This document shows positions 46,490-57,324 of a stretch of 64,000 nucleotides of DNA, piece after piece. The first letter of the stretch is position 1, and the number at the start of each line of letters is the position of its first letter. The stretch is taken from positions 2,170,001-2,234,000 of the forward strand of contig JBCAQO010000014.1 in NCBI GenBank assembly GCA_039111635.1, in the 5' to 3' direction. Both the position numbers and the translations under genes were made by a program. This stretch comes from Heterobasidion occidentale. Lineage: Eukaryota > Basidiomycota > Agaricomycetes > Russulales > Bondarzewiaceae. The notes under the pieces were generated by a model. It did not search any database. It was not told the origin of the DNA and was given only the letters and a program-made list of their open reading frames with translations.

Positions 46490-49400
46490 ATGACGTCCAT
46501 CCTTCACTCTATCCAGAACGGCGCTAGCTTCATCAGCGCCGCCAATGCCCCCGTCGACACCGACGGCAATCCTCGCCCTCTTCCCTCGCTCTTGACACGC
46601 ACGGTCGATGACATCGAGCAGGAGATCAAAAATGGGCCAGCTTTCACACTCGCAGACGTGGTGAGTGCTTTCGATTAGATCGGCGTGTGCCTTGGTCCTT
46701 ATCCTAGCCAAGCCTGCCTATGTAGACGCAGCAAAGAATCTGAGCACTGTCGGACTCGACGATCGCAAGTTCTTGGTATGCCTTGATTCCATCGCACTCG
46801 TCTGGCGCAGTCTAATGCATCCATGACATATTGCAGCTGGAAAAGTTGCTGACTCTCATGTCGAGACTTCCCAAGGACTCGCAGTTCTCTGCTCAAATTC
46901 AACAGTTTGTTATCAACATACGTGCGTCTCCATAGTCCGTCGCATACAATGACGCATACCCAGACTATGTTACCAGTTTATAAGGACCTACCCCACCCCC
47001 CGAGCGGCTATCTGTCAATTCCTCAAAATACCCTTCCAGCTGGAACTAACAGCGTTAATGCGCAACCTGTATCATACGCCTTCCGCTCTGCAGATGGCTC
47101 CAACTATAATACTCATTCCGACCCTTGGTCAAGCTCGTATGCCTTATGCGCGGTCTGTGCCTTCCACGACCTGCCTTTCCCCCTCCGCCTTGCCCTCAGC
47201 GGAACTTGTATTCGACACGCTCCTCAAACGCGACAAGTTTGTGCCCCATCCTGGAGGAATCTCCTCCCTCTTCTTCGCCTTCGCAGATCTTGTCATCCAC
47301 AGCATCTTCAACACGAATCCTCGCAACTGGACGCAAAATGACGTCAGCAGCTACCTGGACTTGAGCCCGCTTTACGGGAGCTCTCAGGCGGATGTGGACA
47401 AGGTTCGCAGGAAGGACGGAACCGGTAGGCTCTGGGACGACGTGTTTGCAGACAGCAGATTGCTGTTCATGCCGCCGTCTGTGTGCGCGCTGTTGGTGAT
47501 CCTGAGCCGCAACCATAATGTAAGCAAGCTCTGATCAGAGACTGCAAGCATGCGCTCATTCTTTTTGTGTTTTAGTACATCGCTGACAAGCTTCTGAGCA
47601 TCAACGAGAACGGGACGTTCACGAATCCCCCTCCAAGCGATGACGCGAAGCGTCTCGCTCAGGACGAGGAAATTTTCCAGCGTGCGCGATTGGTCAACTC
47701 AGGATATTTCATGCAGATTATCCTCCGCGATTATGTGGGCGCAATCCTTGGACTCATTCGTGATGGATCATCATGGCGACTTGATCCTTTGATGGTACGT
47801 TGACATGTTTCACCTCTTGACGTGCAGCGCGGGCGCTGATCGACCGATTTCGCAGAACATGCGTGATCTTGACCATGAGGTTCGCTCCTCGCGGTGAAGG
47901 CAACGTCGTTTCCATCGAGTTCAACCTGTTATATCGCTGGCATGCGACCGTTTCTGAGCATGATACCAAATGGACTGAAGAGGAGTTCTCAAGGATGTTC
48001 CAAGGAAAAGATCCTGCGACCGTGAGTGCACCGCTCTTTAATCAGACTTTTTTGCATCATTCCAATCACACCACACCCTCTAGATCACAGTGCCAGATTT
48101 CATCAAGGCCGCGCGCACATATATGAACCCACCTGCAGACGTCAAACAGTGGACTTTTGATGGGTAAGTAATTCTTGTATAATCAATACACACACATCCT
48201 GATGAAATTCTTTTTGATATCAGTCTCAAGCGTGATGATCATGGCCGCTTCGCCGACGCCGACATCGCACGGATCTTGCAGGATGCGACGGCAGCATCGT
48301 CGAGCGCGTTCAAAGCCCGCGGCACTCCAGAAGTCCTGCGTGTCATAGAACTCCTGAGCATCGAACAGGCTCGAGCTTGGGGTACCTGTTCGGTACGTTA
48401 CTTCTTCGGCTTCGGTTCTCGATCGAATCTCTAATCGCTATACGGCATGGTGTCAGTTAAATGAGTTCAGGAAGTTCATGGGTTTGAAGCGTGGGTTTCA
48501 TTTGCTTTGAATATGTACCGACTGGCTGATATTGACCTTCTTCAGCATACGCGACCTTTGAGGAGTGGAATCCTAACAAGGAGATCTACGTGCGCATCTT
48601 CGATTGCTCGATGTTTCCAATTTGTCTGATTTCAGATCTATGCAGACCGCTGCCGAGGCATTGTACCATGACATCGATAACCTCGAGTTGCATGTCGGAC
48701 TCCAAGCTGAGGAGGCCAAGGTGCCGATGGCGGGTGCAGGCCTTTGCCCTGGCTACACCATCTCGCGCGCCATCCTCGCTGACGCTGTTTGCCTGACCCG
48801 CGGCGACCGCTTCCTGACTACGGACATGACTCGTGCGTGCCTCCCATCGATGAACTTCATAAACATTCATTGACGCGGCATACGCTCAGCATTCAACCTG
48901 ACAAACTGGGGCTATCAGGACTGTCAAGCCGACGACAAGGACGGCGCGTTTGGAGGCATGCTTTCCAAGCTGTTGTTCCGTCATCTGCCTGCATACTATC
49001 CCGCTGGGTCTGGCTATGGCATTTCCCGTTCATGGTCCCTGAGACCATGAAAGGCTTCGCCAAGAAATTAGATATTGCGGATGATTATACGTGGTCGAGG
49101 CCGCCGATACCCGTTGGCCCCATTGTTGTCGCTAAGACGTACGAAGAGGTCACTGACGTTCTACGTGACGCAAAGACGTTCGGGAGCAATGCTGAGACGC
49201 AACTGGATACGCTCACGAGGGGCGTTGGAATCGATCCTGCTTCAGTGAGTAATTCCTTTATAGCCTCCCAGTGCGACTTCTAAACATATTTTCAGATTGA
49301 GAAGGTGCTGCTCAGCGATATTCAGGTTTCCAAGACTGTCCAGTCGCTGGCAAATTCCACTGCCCTGTTGATCTCGCAGAAGTCTCTTGGGTATTCAGGT

Positions 49401-50898
49401 TCCGAGGGCAAGTACGTCGATGTCGTGAAGGATATAATCAATCTGGCTCCTGTTCACTGGATTGCCAATGAGATTGTAAGATTCGCGATTATGTGCTCTT
49501 TGACTCGGTAGACTCATTTTGCCTTAGATTGGCCTCCCGATGAAGTCGGTCGATAATGTGCATGGTGTGTACAGAGAACAGGAGCTTTACTCCATGTTTG
49601 CCGATGTGTCGAAGTATGCTTTTATTCTTCTACTGACATGCCTGCGTGCTAATGATGGCATTTGCAGCTATGTATACCTCGACACGGACGTCACCCGTGA
49701 CTGGCACCTGCGGGAGCGCGGACACAAAGTCGCCGACAAGTTGATTCAGTACAGCAAGGCGCACCTCATTCAGCTTACTCGTGGCAGCGTGCGTACCTTC
49801 CCTTTAATTCTTCTAGCCTATCTGATCATATCGTGTAGTTCAACCTCAAGGGTATCAGTGAATCTGTCATACGCTATGCCGTAGCGAAGAACGACCACAG
49901 CGATCCGTTCTACAAGTCCCTGATCACCGCCGTGAACTACCACGACAACGAGCGCACGCTCGAGAAACTGGCGGGAAGCGTATTCGCTGAAGTCGTCTCT
50001 ACCGCCCCGCTCTTCTCGCATGCGGTGGTGCATGTCGTCAACCACTACTTGGACGACGATAAGCGGGATCAGAGAGCCAAGATCGTCCAGGCGGCGGCAG
50101 CGAACACGGCTGAAGGCGACAAGGAGGTCATGGAGTATGTGTACGAGGCGCTGAGATCGGATCCTCCGGTTAGCACCTCTACTTGGAGATTGATTCTGAT
50201 GCTCATGATCGGAATTCGTACAGGTGTCTAGCGTGTCTCGCACAGCGATTGTGACTACTGTGCTGGGCACGAACAAAATAGTGAAGGGCCAGCGCGTCTT
50301 GAGCAGCATCATCGAAGCCGATTCAGATGTGCGTGCAGGTTTACACTTCGTCAAATCGATGCTGAGTACTGATATGCTGTTGTAGCCCTCTGCTCCAGAT
50401 CATTTAGGATCTAGTTCGGAGTTGGGGGTGTTCGGAATCGACCACAAAGGGTGAGCACAGCACATTTATTTTGTTCGGACCGTTATGCTCAACGCTCTTT
50501 GTCCGAAAAATTTCCAGCTTGCTTGCTTCCCAGGTCTTTGAGCGGGTAAGCAGCGGCAGTTAGATGCTCGAGGGTCTCGACACTCATATCTTGTTCACGC
50601 AGGTTGTCCCTCGCATTCTCTATACGATCTTCTCGCTACCGAATCTCCGTCGCACGCCAGGAAAGTCGGGTCAGCTGAACAGGTAGAGCCAAATCTATAC
50701 GACACTCTTTCCAACACTCATATATTTCTACAAATAGATATACACAGACTGTGGATGGTGTTCCTCAGCAGACGTATATCACTTTCAACGGAGAGCTCAC
50801 CGCCTTCCCGACTTCGCTCATCGTCCAGGTATGCCCTTTCTCAACCTCATCCTAACCACGCAGCTCACGCATCTTCACTGTATCTGCAGTATGATTGA
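46490..50898 (+). CDS. psi-producing oxygenase / linoleate diol synthase-like, P450 Cys replaced by Gly
   Basis: About 20 exons. The N-terminal half is the haem peroxidase/dioxygenase domain: GQARMPYARSV, distal His in LFFAFADLVIHSIFNTN, SSYLDLSPLYG, and the catalytic Tyr and proximal His in EFNLLYRWHA. The C-terminal half is the P450-like domain: HFPFMVPETMKGFAKKL, RPPIPVGPIVV, KTYEEVTDVLRDAKTFG, YVYEALRSDPP, VSRTAIV, then GVFGIDHKGLLASQ. In Ppo proteins with an active P450 half this last loop has Cys at the place of Gly after HK; the Gly here matches what I recall of Aspergillus PpoC. So the fatty-acid dioxygenase half looks competent, making a hydroperoxide, while the isomerase half is probably dead. 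Two frame slips (near 47881 and 49018) each need one extra base. Ends TSLIVQYD at 50898. Confidence 0.88.
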
Positions 50899-51823
50899 TA
50901 GAGTCGAGGCTTGATTTTGAGACGGTGAAGTTGGGTTATTTATTTCCGCCCTTGACATTGTTGTTGTTATGCTATTCGTTTCCCTTTTCTCGCATGTATG
51001 CTGTAGCCCATATCCCATGTCTGTGATACTATCGCTATGTATGTTTTTCTATGGAATCTTTCGTTCTTCGATTCTCCTCCGCTCGAATCCAAGGTTTAGC
51101 ATGGACCTTCGTCCAGGACCTACTACTCGCGTATTCATGAGTGCACAGTTCATTTTGTCAACAAGGGAGGAACGAAAGGTGTGTGTCATTTGGACTCCAA
51201 TACCGCGGCCCTCTCGGCGTCGCCTGGTCCTTTTGAGTCCCCAGACGGGTCAAAGTTGTGAATACCACGCAGTCACTTGTAAAGCTGATGAACATTATGT
51301 ACTTCCAAGGCTGCAGCGCTGGATGACAGTCACCTCTTCCAGACCCATTGTCTGGTAATTTACAGGATAGAGATTGATACTCTAAATTTAGTTCTGAATT
51401 CTGGTCAGCCGAATCAGTTTCCGATGGAGGACACCCATCCGAAACTGATGGTAGTGAAGAGCACCGAGCGTACTAGTGAGCGCAGAGGCCAACTGGGCCA
51501 AGCGTGATGCGGCTAATGTCCGAAATGAGATCTGCACGCTCAAGGGATCGAGAATGCCCTTTGAACGGCCAGGAAAAGCATAAGAATATATTTCACTCTG
51601 AGTCGAGACCGCGCGAGTGAAAGTTTGGCAAAGAGAGGTATCGCAAAACAAGACGAGGGCGAGGAACACAACAAGATTGGTATCGCAAAACGAGGGGTCG
51701 AGTGTAGGGAGAGGTATCGCAAAACAAGATAGGGACATGCTGTAGATGGTGTCGCAATGGTAGAAGATGGGTAAAATGGATTGAAATGCAGAGCAGCAAG
51801 GATATAAAGCACGGATAGATCAT
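50899..51823. other. intergenic region between convergent oxygenase and CDT1 genes
   Basis: Holds the 3' ends of two convergent genes. A short repeated element at 51633-51728 is listed separately. Otherwise no supported gene. Confidence 0.4.
51633..51728. repeat. dispersed 15-20 base repeat, three copies
   Basis: The motif GGTATCGCAAAAC(A/G)AG occurs at about 51637, 51679 and 51713, spaced about 42 and 34 bases apart. A weaker fourth occurrence (GTGTCGCAAT) lies near 51750. On the minus strand the copies give a recurring CTTGTTTTGCGATACC just downstream of the CDT1 stop codon. Purpose unknown. Confidence 0.6.
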
Positions 51824-53703
51824 TCAATCAGCGAGCTCCAGCTCTCTCCGGATCCGTTCTCGCACGTCTCTGAGGACGCCGCCTTCTCGCTTCACCCTTC
51901 TAGGGCTGCGAGTCAATACTTCCGCGGCGCTGTCATCTTTGCTCCGACTGCTGCCAGGACTGGGTGGAGGCTTAGGTCCAGCCTCGACCTGATTCTGAGC
52001 AGGAATCTCTAACCAGTCCTCACCACTGATATCCAGTGGCTTGATGAATGAAGGGCAGATGGACGTGAGCAGGTTGAGAGATTCCTGCGCCTCAGCCGCG
52101 GAGATGGGGACGGGAGAGGACTTCAAGATAGCAGCGATCACCTCTGAAACGGGAAGCGCTCGGCGTTTGCGAGTTGTAGGTGCGACGGTAGTCCCTGGAG
52201 GAGCAGAGAACAGCCTGAAAGATATCTTGAGCAATCGATTGGTGGCAAATGAAGTATAAAGCGCATACATCCAAACACTCTCGGCTACTCCGCCGAGCCG
52301 TCCCAACAACACACGACGTCTCATTTCATCCTGGCTCATCTTCAGCAACTGGTCTCTAGTGAGCTTTCCTTGTGGTATGTCACTGTTCGCAGGTTTAGAT
52401 GGCGTCGATGTGATGGACTTCTGTCGGATTCGATCGTAGAGTGCCGCTCGGCGAGAACTTGTGGGAGTCTGAGGCACTGTGACGGCATGAGGCCCGCGCT
52501 GGTGAACCGGCGTTGAAGGCAGCAAATCTCCAGAGCGTGTTCGAGATGGGCTTGTGGAAGGTGTATGCGGGGTCAGAAGGCCAATCAATGGATCACCTCG
52601 AGAATGCCGTGAGGGAGTCTTTGGGAATGGCACCGAGCTCTTGGAGTCTAAAGTGAATTTGGGCGCTGGTAGTATGGGAAAGGGAATCGCAGATCCTTCG
52701 AAACTTTTGAGAGGTCTCTTGACAGGAGATTTCGCAGGCTTCTTTGATGGAGATGTGGGAGACGAAGGAGTCGCTAATACCGCGATCGAGGACGTTGCCT
52801 TGGGTGAGGATGAAGCAAGGAGTCGTGTCAAAGTGGATGGCTTTGGTGGAATGTTCAATTGTGGTAGATCTGCCATGTGTACATTTGGGATTGGGTCCGT
52901 CCTTGAATGAAGCTATCAAACTATTAAGAAAAAAAAACATCGTGCAAGAAATGGAAAATCCAGTACCTTGACCCATCGTTGAAGTTTAGATAGCACCTCT
53001 TTCCGCCTTGAATCGCTCGCAGCAGTCCAGCGAGCGACAGAGGCCATACCACTTCCCATGTCTCTATCAATATCGACCTCGACCTCAATACCGATCCCGT
53101 AGGCAGGTAAGCGAGACTTGGCTGTTTTTGAGAAATGGGTAGATGGGCTGATGACAAAACCCATAGCGCCACGGGTCCAGTCCTTAGGTTGAGATGAGGG
53201 TGCTTCTTCTTCGAGGAACGGATTGTCGTCGCCGTCGTTCTTTGGATTCCTTTTCGGGGATGTGGTATCTTTGCCGTCCCATTCCCACAACCAGCAGAGT
53301 CGTTTCAGGTCGTTCACATCAAAGGCAGTCGTGAGGCCCGTATAAGAGTGTAAAGACTGGTGGTTGAGCACGTTGCGCACGATCCCAGTATCCGAGGAAG
53401 GCGACACAGCACAAGTGGCCAGGGCATGTGAAAGTGCATGCTGTAAGGCTGTTTGAACTGCGTAGAGGCGGTTCAAATGCGGTGGGAGGTTCGTAGGGCT
53501 GGATTCTGCCCGTTTCCTCGTGACAGTCTTTGGTGGAGAAGGTGGCCTGTGAATCAATTCATCAGAAAAAACAAAAAATGAAGAGGTTGGATAGCTCACG
53601 CAGTCCGTAACTTCTTAGGCGTTAAAGTCTTATCATCCTCATCCTCAACCAGACGACGCTTCTTCCTCGGTGAAATGCCTAGAGAGGTGTACAGATCTGA
53701 CAT
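51824..53703 (-). CDS. CDT1 DNA replication licensing factor
   Basis: Minus strand, four exons from ATG 53703 to a stop at 51824. The N-terminus [19 protein letters not shown] is short and basic. Exon 2 has the central winged-helix domain that in other species binds geminin/[43 protein letters not shown]. Exon 3 is a Ser/Pro/Thr-rich linker with many SP and TP sites, suitable for CDK phosphorylation, followed by [20 protein letters not shown]. The last exon holds the CDT1 C-terminal winged-helix domain ([20 protein letters not shown] and [18 protein letters not shown]). CDT1 works with ORC and CDC6 to load MCM helicases at origins in G1. No frame slips were found. The assignment rests on the C-terminal domain pattern. 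Confidence 0.75.
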
Positions 53704-53824
53704 TGTTCAGAGAAACGCGTCTAGTGATGAATGGCTTTGGGGGACGGTCCTGATGGAAGGAAGTTGGACTGACCAAGACTGACCGCGACGCGTCGCAATA
53801 ACGCGTCCACGTGTGACTTCGATA

Positions 53825-53864
53825 TAAGTGCTTATATATAATTGCCGTGACATATAAGCACTTA
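53825..53864. repeat. perfect 13-base inverted repeat (hairpin)
   Basis: The arm TAAGTGCTTATAT at 53825-53837 is exactly complementary to ATATAAGCACTTA at 53852-53864, with a 14-base spacer. It lies about 120 bases upstream of the CDT1 start and about 410 bases upstream of the Vip1-like gene, in their shared divergent promoter region. It could be a dimeric factor site, a hairpin, or a tiny element remnant. Confidence 0.75.
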
Positions 53865-54276
53865 ATCAGACTTGTGAGTTTATTTAACGCTCGATCTTTG
53901 GTAAAATTGTATCATCTTTTCCGTCTCAACGTGCTATAATTTTGTGACCATCTCGCTCACTTTTCCCTGTGATACTCCTTGTGTATGCATGCACCTGTCT
54001 AGTAGCGTCTGGCATCTTCATGGACGTTCTACGCGTCCAGGCTGCCAGGCACCGTTCAAGACGGCCTGCTTCCGTGCAAGAAGTTACGAGGCCATGCTGA
54101 CGCTGGGCGACGTCATCGGTGGCGATCCACCATGTTCGCAGCATCTGATTTCATCGCCTCCAAGATCGCTGCCACTATAAAGACCAACGTTTGGACTGCG
54201 CTCTTCCTCTCAATTCTCCTGTCACTTACCTTCCCCCACCTCCTCGATTATATCAATTTACCACAAATTCACCAGC

Positions 54277-55530
54277 ATGTCTTATTCAGTCAACGCACGT
54301 CTTGTTTCCATCGTGCACGATCAAAGGGAGATGTTAACGTGTCATTGAATGCAGGTATCTGATATCGCACCTACGACCACCGAGAAGCAGTTGCACGACT
54401 TTTTCACGTATGTGAATATTTTGTGACTCCTTTTCAGGTCCTCGACTGACGCCCAATTCTTCAGATTCTGCGGAAAGTAGGTGTATCCCTTGTGCTTTAT
54501 CGACTGTAAGTGGCAGAAAGGGGCTGACGCAGTCAACTTCCTACTACTACTCAGAATCAAGTCCATCGACTTCAAAGAGAAGGAGAAGTCCGCCATTGTG
54601 CATTTCGAGAAGTCGTCTGCCGCAAAGACGGCCATCATGGTGCGTTGAGGGTCTAGCCTCCATGCTATCGGATCAGACTCTGAGCATAGATCATGGCTTG
54701 TAATCGAACAGTTGAACGGAGGAACGCTCGATGGTGCTCACTTGACTGTAGCGTCGGACGTCGTACACCCGGATGATGAGGAGACTTCTCATGTGGAGGG
54801 CACTCCGATCGAGCAGAGCGATAAGCCAAGGGCTGGTAGTACGTCTCACCATATGATTTTCGCCTTGTCCCATGCTCATCGAATCATCGCCCACAGTCGC
54901 GGCGGAGTACCTCGCCAAAGGATATACGCTCTCAGACCATATCCTCCAACGCGCAATCCATCTTGACAGTGCGTATCAGGCATCTCATCAGTCCTTGCAG
55001 TAATGAGCACATACTGATGAGCGATCTCATCTTCTTTATTTGCAGATGAGAAAGGGATCTCGAAGCGCTTCTTGAACTACTTCCAGTCCGTCGACACGTC
55101 TCTTGGCGCGAAGGCGCTCGGGCCCGACCAGACGATCTCGGGCAAGGTGACGTCGACGCTGCAGAACGCGACGCAGCAGGCGCGTGCAGTTGATGAGCAG
55201 AAGGGGATCTCGAAGAGCGCGACAGACGTGCGTAATCAATCCATGACCTCACACGCGAATGCTGATCGCTAACCTGTATTTGGGTTGCAGTACTACACCC
55301 GCGCGTTGAGCTCACCTCTCGGCCAGCGCGTCCGCGCGTTTTATACTACGACCTCGAAGCAGGTGCTCGATATCCACGAGGAGGCACGCCGTCTCTCGGC
55401 GGAGCACAAGGCAGCGAACCCATCCCCTTCCCCCTCGACGCCTGCCGCCGCTGGGTCGGGGAGCGCGGAGGTCCCAGGGGCACCTGCTGCGAGTGAGAAG
55501 GTGACTGAGGAAGCCCCCACTGTGGTTTGA
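54277..55530 (+). CDS. Vip1-like RRM-domain protein
   Basis: About eight exons from ATG 54277. The N-terminal half is an RNA recognition motif: VSDIAPTTTEKQLHDFFT, FCGK, IKSIDFKEKEKSAIVHFEKS, TAIMLNGGTLDGAHLTV. Next come an acidic linker and an Ala/Lys-rich helical C-terminal half (AAEYLAKGYTLSDHILQRAI, YTRALSSPLGQRVRAFYTTT) ending in a low-complexity Pro/Ser/Ala tail. This layout matches the fungal Vip1 family (fission yeast vip1, annotated as an RRM protein whose function is poorly known). The words KGISK occur twice, about 50 residues apart, at the heads of two helices, hinting at an internal duplication. Intron phases close. Probably cytosolic. Confidence 0.75.
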
Positions 55531-56018
55531 GAGTACGCAAGTCGAAAGTGGAAAGTTAAATGACGAATGTGATGAGGGCGAACATTGTCGTATTTGTTGT
55601 ATAATGTCTAGGACTGGTCGAAAATGAGTGTATGTCTACGGATACGTTATGAGCTTCCCGATTATCTCCTAGGGTAGAAATGTAGCAGGAGGAAAAATAA
55701 CTTGGTTCATTTTCTATGATCTCGAAGTTTGAGGGCAATGGGTTGAAACAAATCGGCAATGTGCAAGTTGTTGATGTAGCATAAAAAAATGCATGCCGTC
55801 GAGTCAGTCAGCGCGGTGGGTTTGCAGATGAATTGTCGGCCGGAAAATCGGCCGACTCGCATTCGGTTTCGTTTGCTGCACTATCGGCCGAGCGTCGTCC
55901 GTGCGGTCACTGTTATTAGTCCTATTTGGCGAGCCCTGGCATACAGCACAAGAGTCATGACTCTTTCAGCCTCGGGGACCAGATTGCGCGCACATATAAA
56001 GGACGCTGAGAAATAGCG
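55531..56018. other. intergenic region upstream of the methyltransferase gene
   Basis: About 0.5 kb. It contains a TATA-like element (catataaagg) near 55992-56001, shortly before the first possible start codons of the methyltransferase gene. No other feature was seen. Confidence 0.4.
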
Positions 56019-57209
56019 ATGCTGGTATCGAATCAGACCGGTTGAGTCATCTCCATTGCAATCGCGCAGGCAAGTCTAGCGTTGGCGACGATTTTCACCG
56101 CATCGACTATGAGCGCGAGCACAAGGCACAGCTCCTCACCCGATCCACGTCGCTTGCGGTTGAGCCGAACGACCGCGACGCGTCAGGATGGTCGGCGAAC
56201 GCGTACCGCTCAGCAGCAGCATTCGTGTTTGCACCGGCGCAGACGGCGCCGGTGCTGGAGCTGCTGGACGCACAAAGGGGGGAGCGAATCGCGGACTTGG
56301 GGTGCGGGAGCGGGGAGGTGACATTGGAGGTAGTGAGGAAGGTAGGCGGCGCGGGGGAGGGGCTTGTGGTGGGGGTAGACGTCAGCGAGAGTATGGTGAG
56401 CGGCTCAGTTGGGCATGTGCGTTCGTTTGGATGTATCGTGCGCTGATGCGGCCATGGGCATCGTGACACAGATCGCAAAGGCTGTGGACAGCACGGGTCT
56501 GCCGCGCGCGAATTTGGTGGTCGCGGACATACAGGACCCGGGCTTCCTCGAGCGTGAGGAGTTCCCGACAGGTTTTATAGGAGCATGCGACAAGGTTTTC
56601 ACCAGCGCGGCGTTGCACTGGTGCACGCGCAACTCGCAGGGGCCAGTGGAAAGCGCGTGGAGGCTGTTGAAGCCAGGTGGGAAGCTGGTGGGCGAGATGG
56701 GAGGGTCGGGGAACGTTGCCGGTGCGTTTTTGTCTTATTCTCATTCTGTTGGCCGAGGCTTTGAGGGCTAACGACTCCCTTGTTTGAGCTTACAGGTATT
56801 CGGGAGGCGTTGCATGCGGCTTTGAAGAGACGTGGGATAGATCCTCAGCCTCGTGATCCGTGGGTTTTCCCGACGGTGGAAGAGTACACGGCTGTCAGTT
56901 TCCCAGTGTCCTTTCCTGATGCGGAACCACTGACATTGAAGCGGATTGACGGTGCAGCTGCTCACCTCTGTTGGCTTCAAACCATTGCATGTCTCGCTGA
57001 ACGCGCGTCCCACGCCTGTAGACGATATCAAGGCATGGGTGCGGCTGTTCTGCGGGCACAATTTTCTGGAGGGAATGGGCGCGGAGGAGGAGGCAAGCGT
57101 GGTGGATGAAGTGGAGAGCCTGTGCCGTGAGGATGGGAGGTGTTGGGACAGGGAGAGCGGGGTGTGGCGTGTCGGATATTTTAGATTGCGGTTCGTAGCG
57201 GAGAAGTGA
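56019..57209 (+). CDS. class I SAM-dependent methyltransferase
   Basis: The catalytic exons read DDFHRIDYEREHKAQLL, AYRSAAAFVFAPAQTAPVLE, motif I RIADLGCGSGEVTLEVV and VVGVDVSESM. They then give ANLVVADIQDPGFL, KVFTSAALHWC, the post-motif LLKPGGKLVGEMGG, REALHAALKRRGIDP and LTSVGFKPLHVSL, with a stop at 57209. This order is that of trans-aconitate 2-methyltransferase-like enzymes. An intron from a GTCAGT donor to a GCAG acceptor (about 56900-56965) joins EEYTA to LLTSVGF in phase. The start is unsure: the ATG at 56019 would need an unusually short first intron, the open frame itself begins with TTG at 56042, and the TATA box at about 55995 is very close. Substrate unknown. Confidence 0.7.
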
Positions 57210-57324
57210 CGTGTTGACGCGGCGTCGCGGTTCTCTGAGATAGAACTGCTTCTTCGGCGTGAGACCGTTTCAAATATGACTGATTCCAACTGCGGATTCA
57301 GAACAGTCCGAGGCACTGACGTCC

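Noticed and set aside
56895..56970. Frame change in the SAM methyltransferase gene
   Set aside because: A GTCAGT donor and GCAG acceptor join the two parts in phase 0, so this is an ordinary intron.
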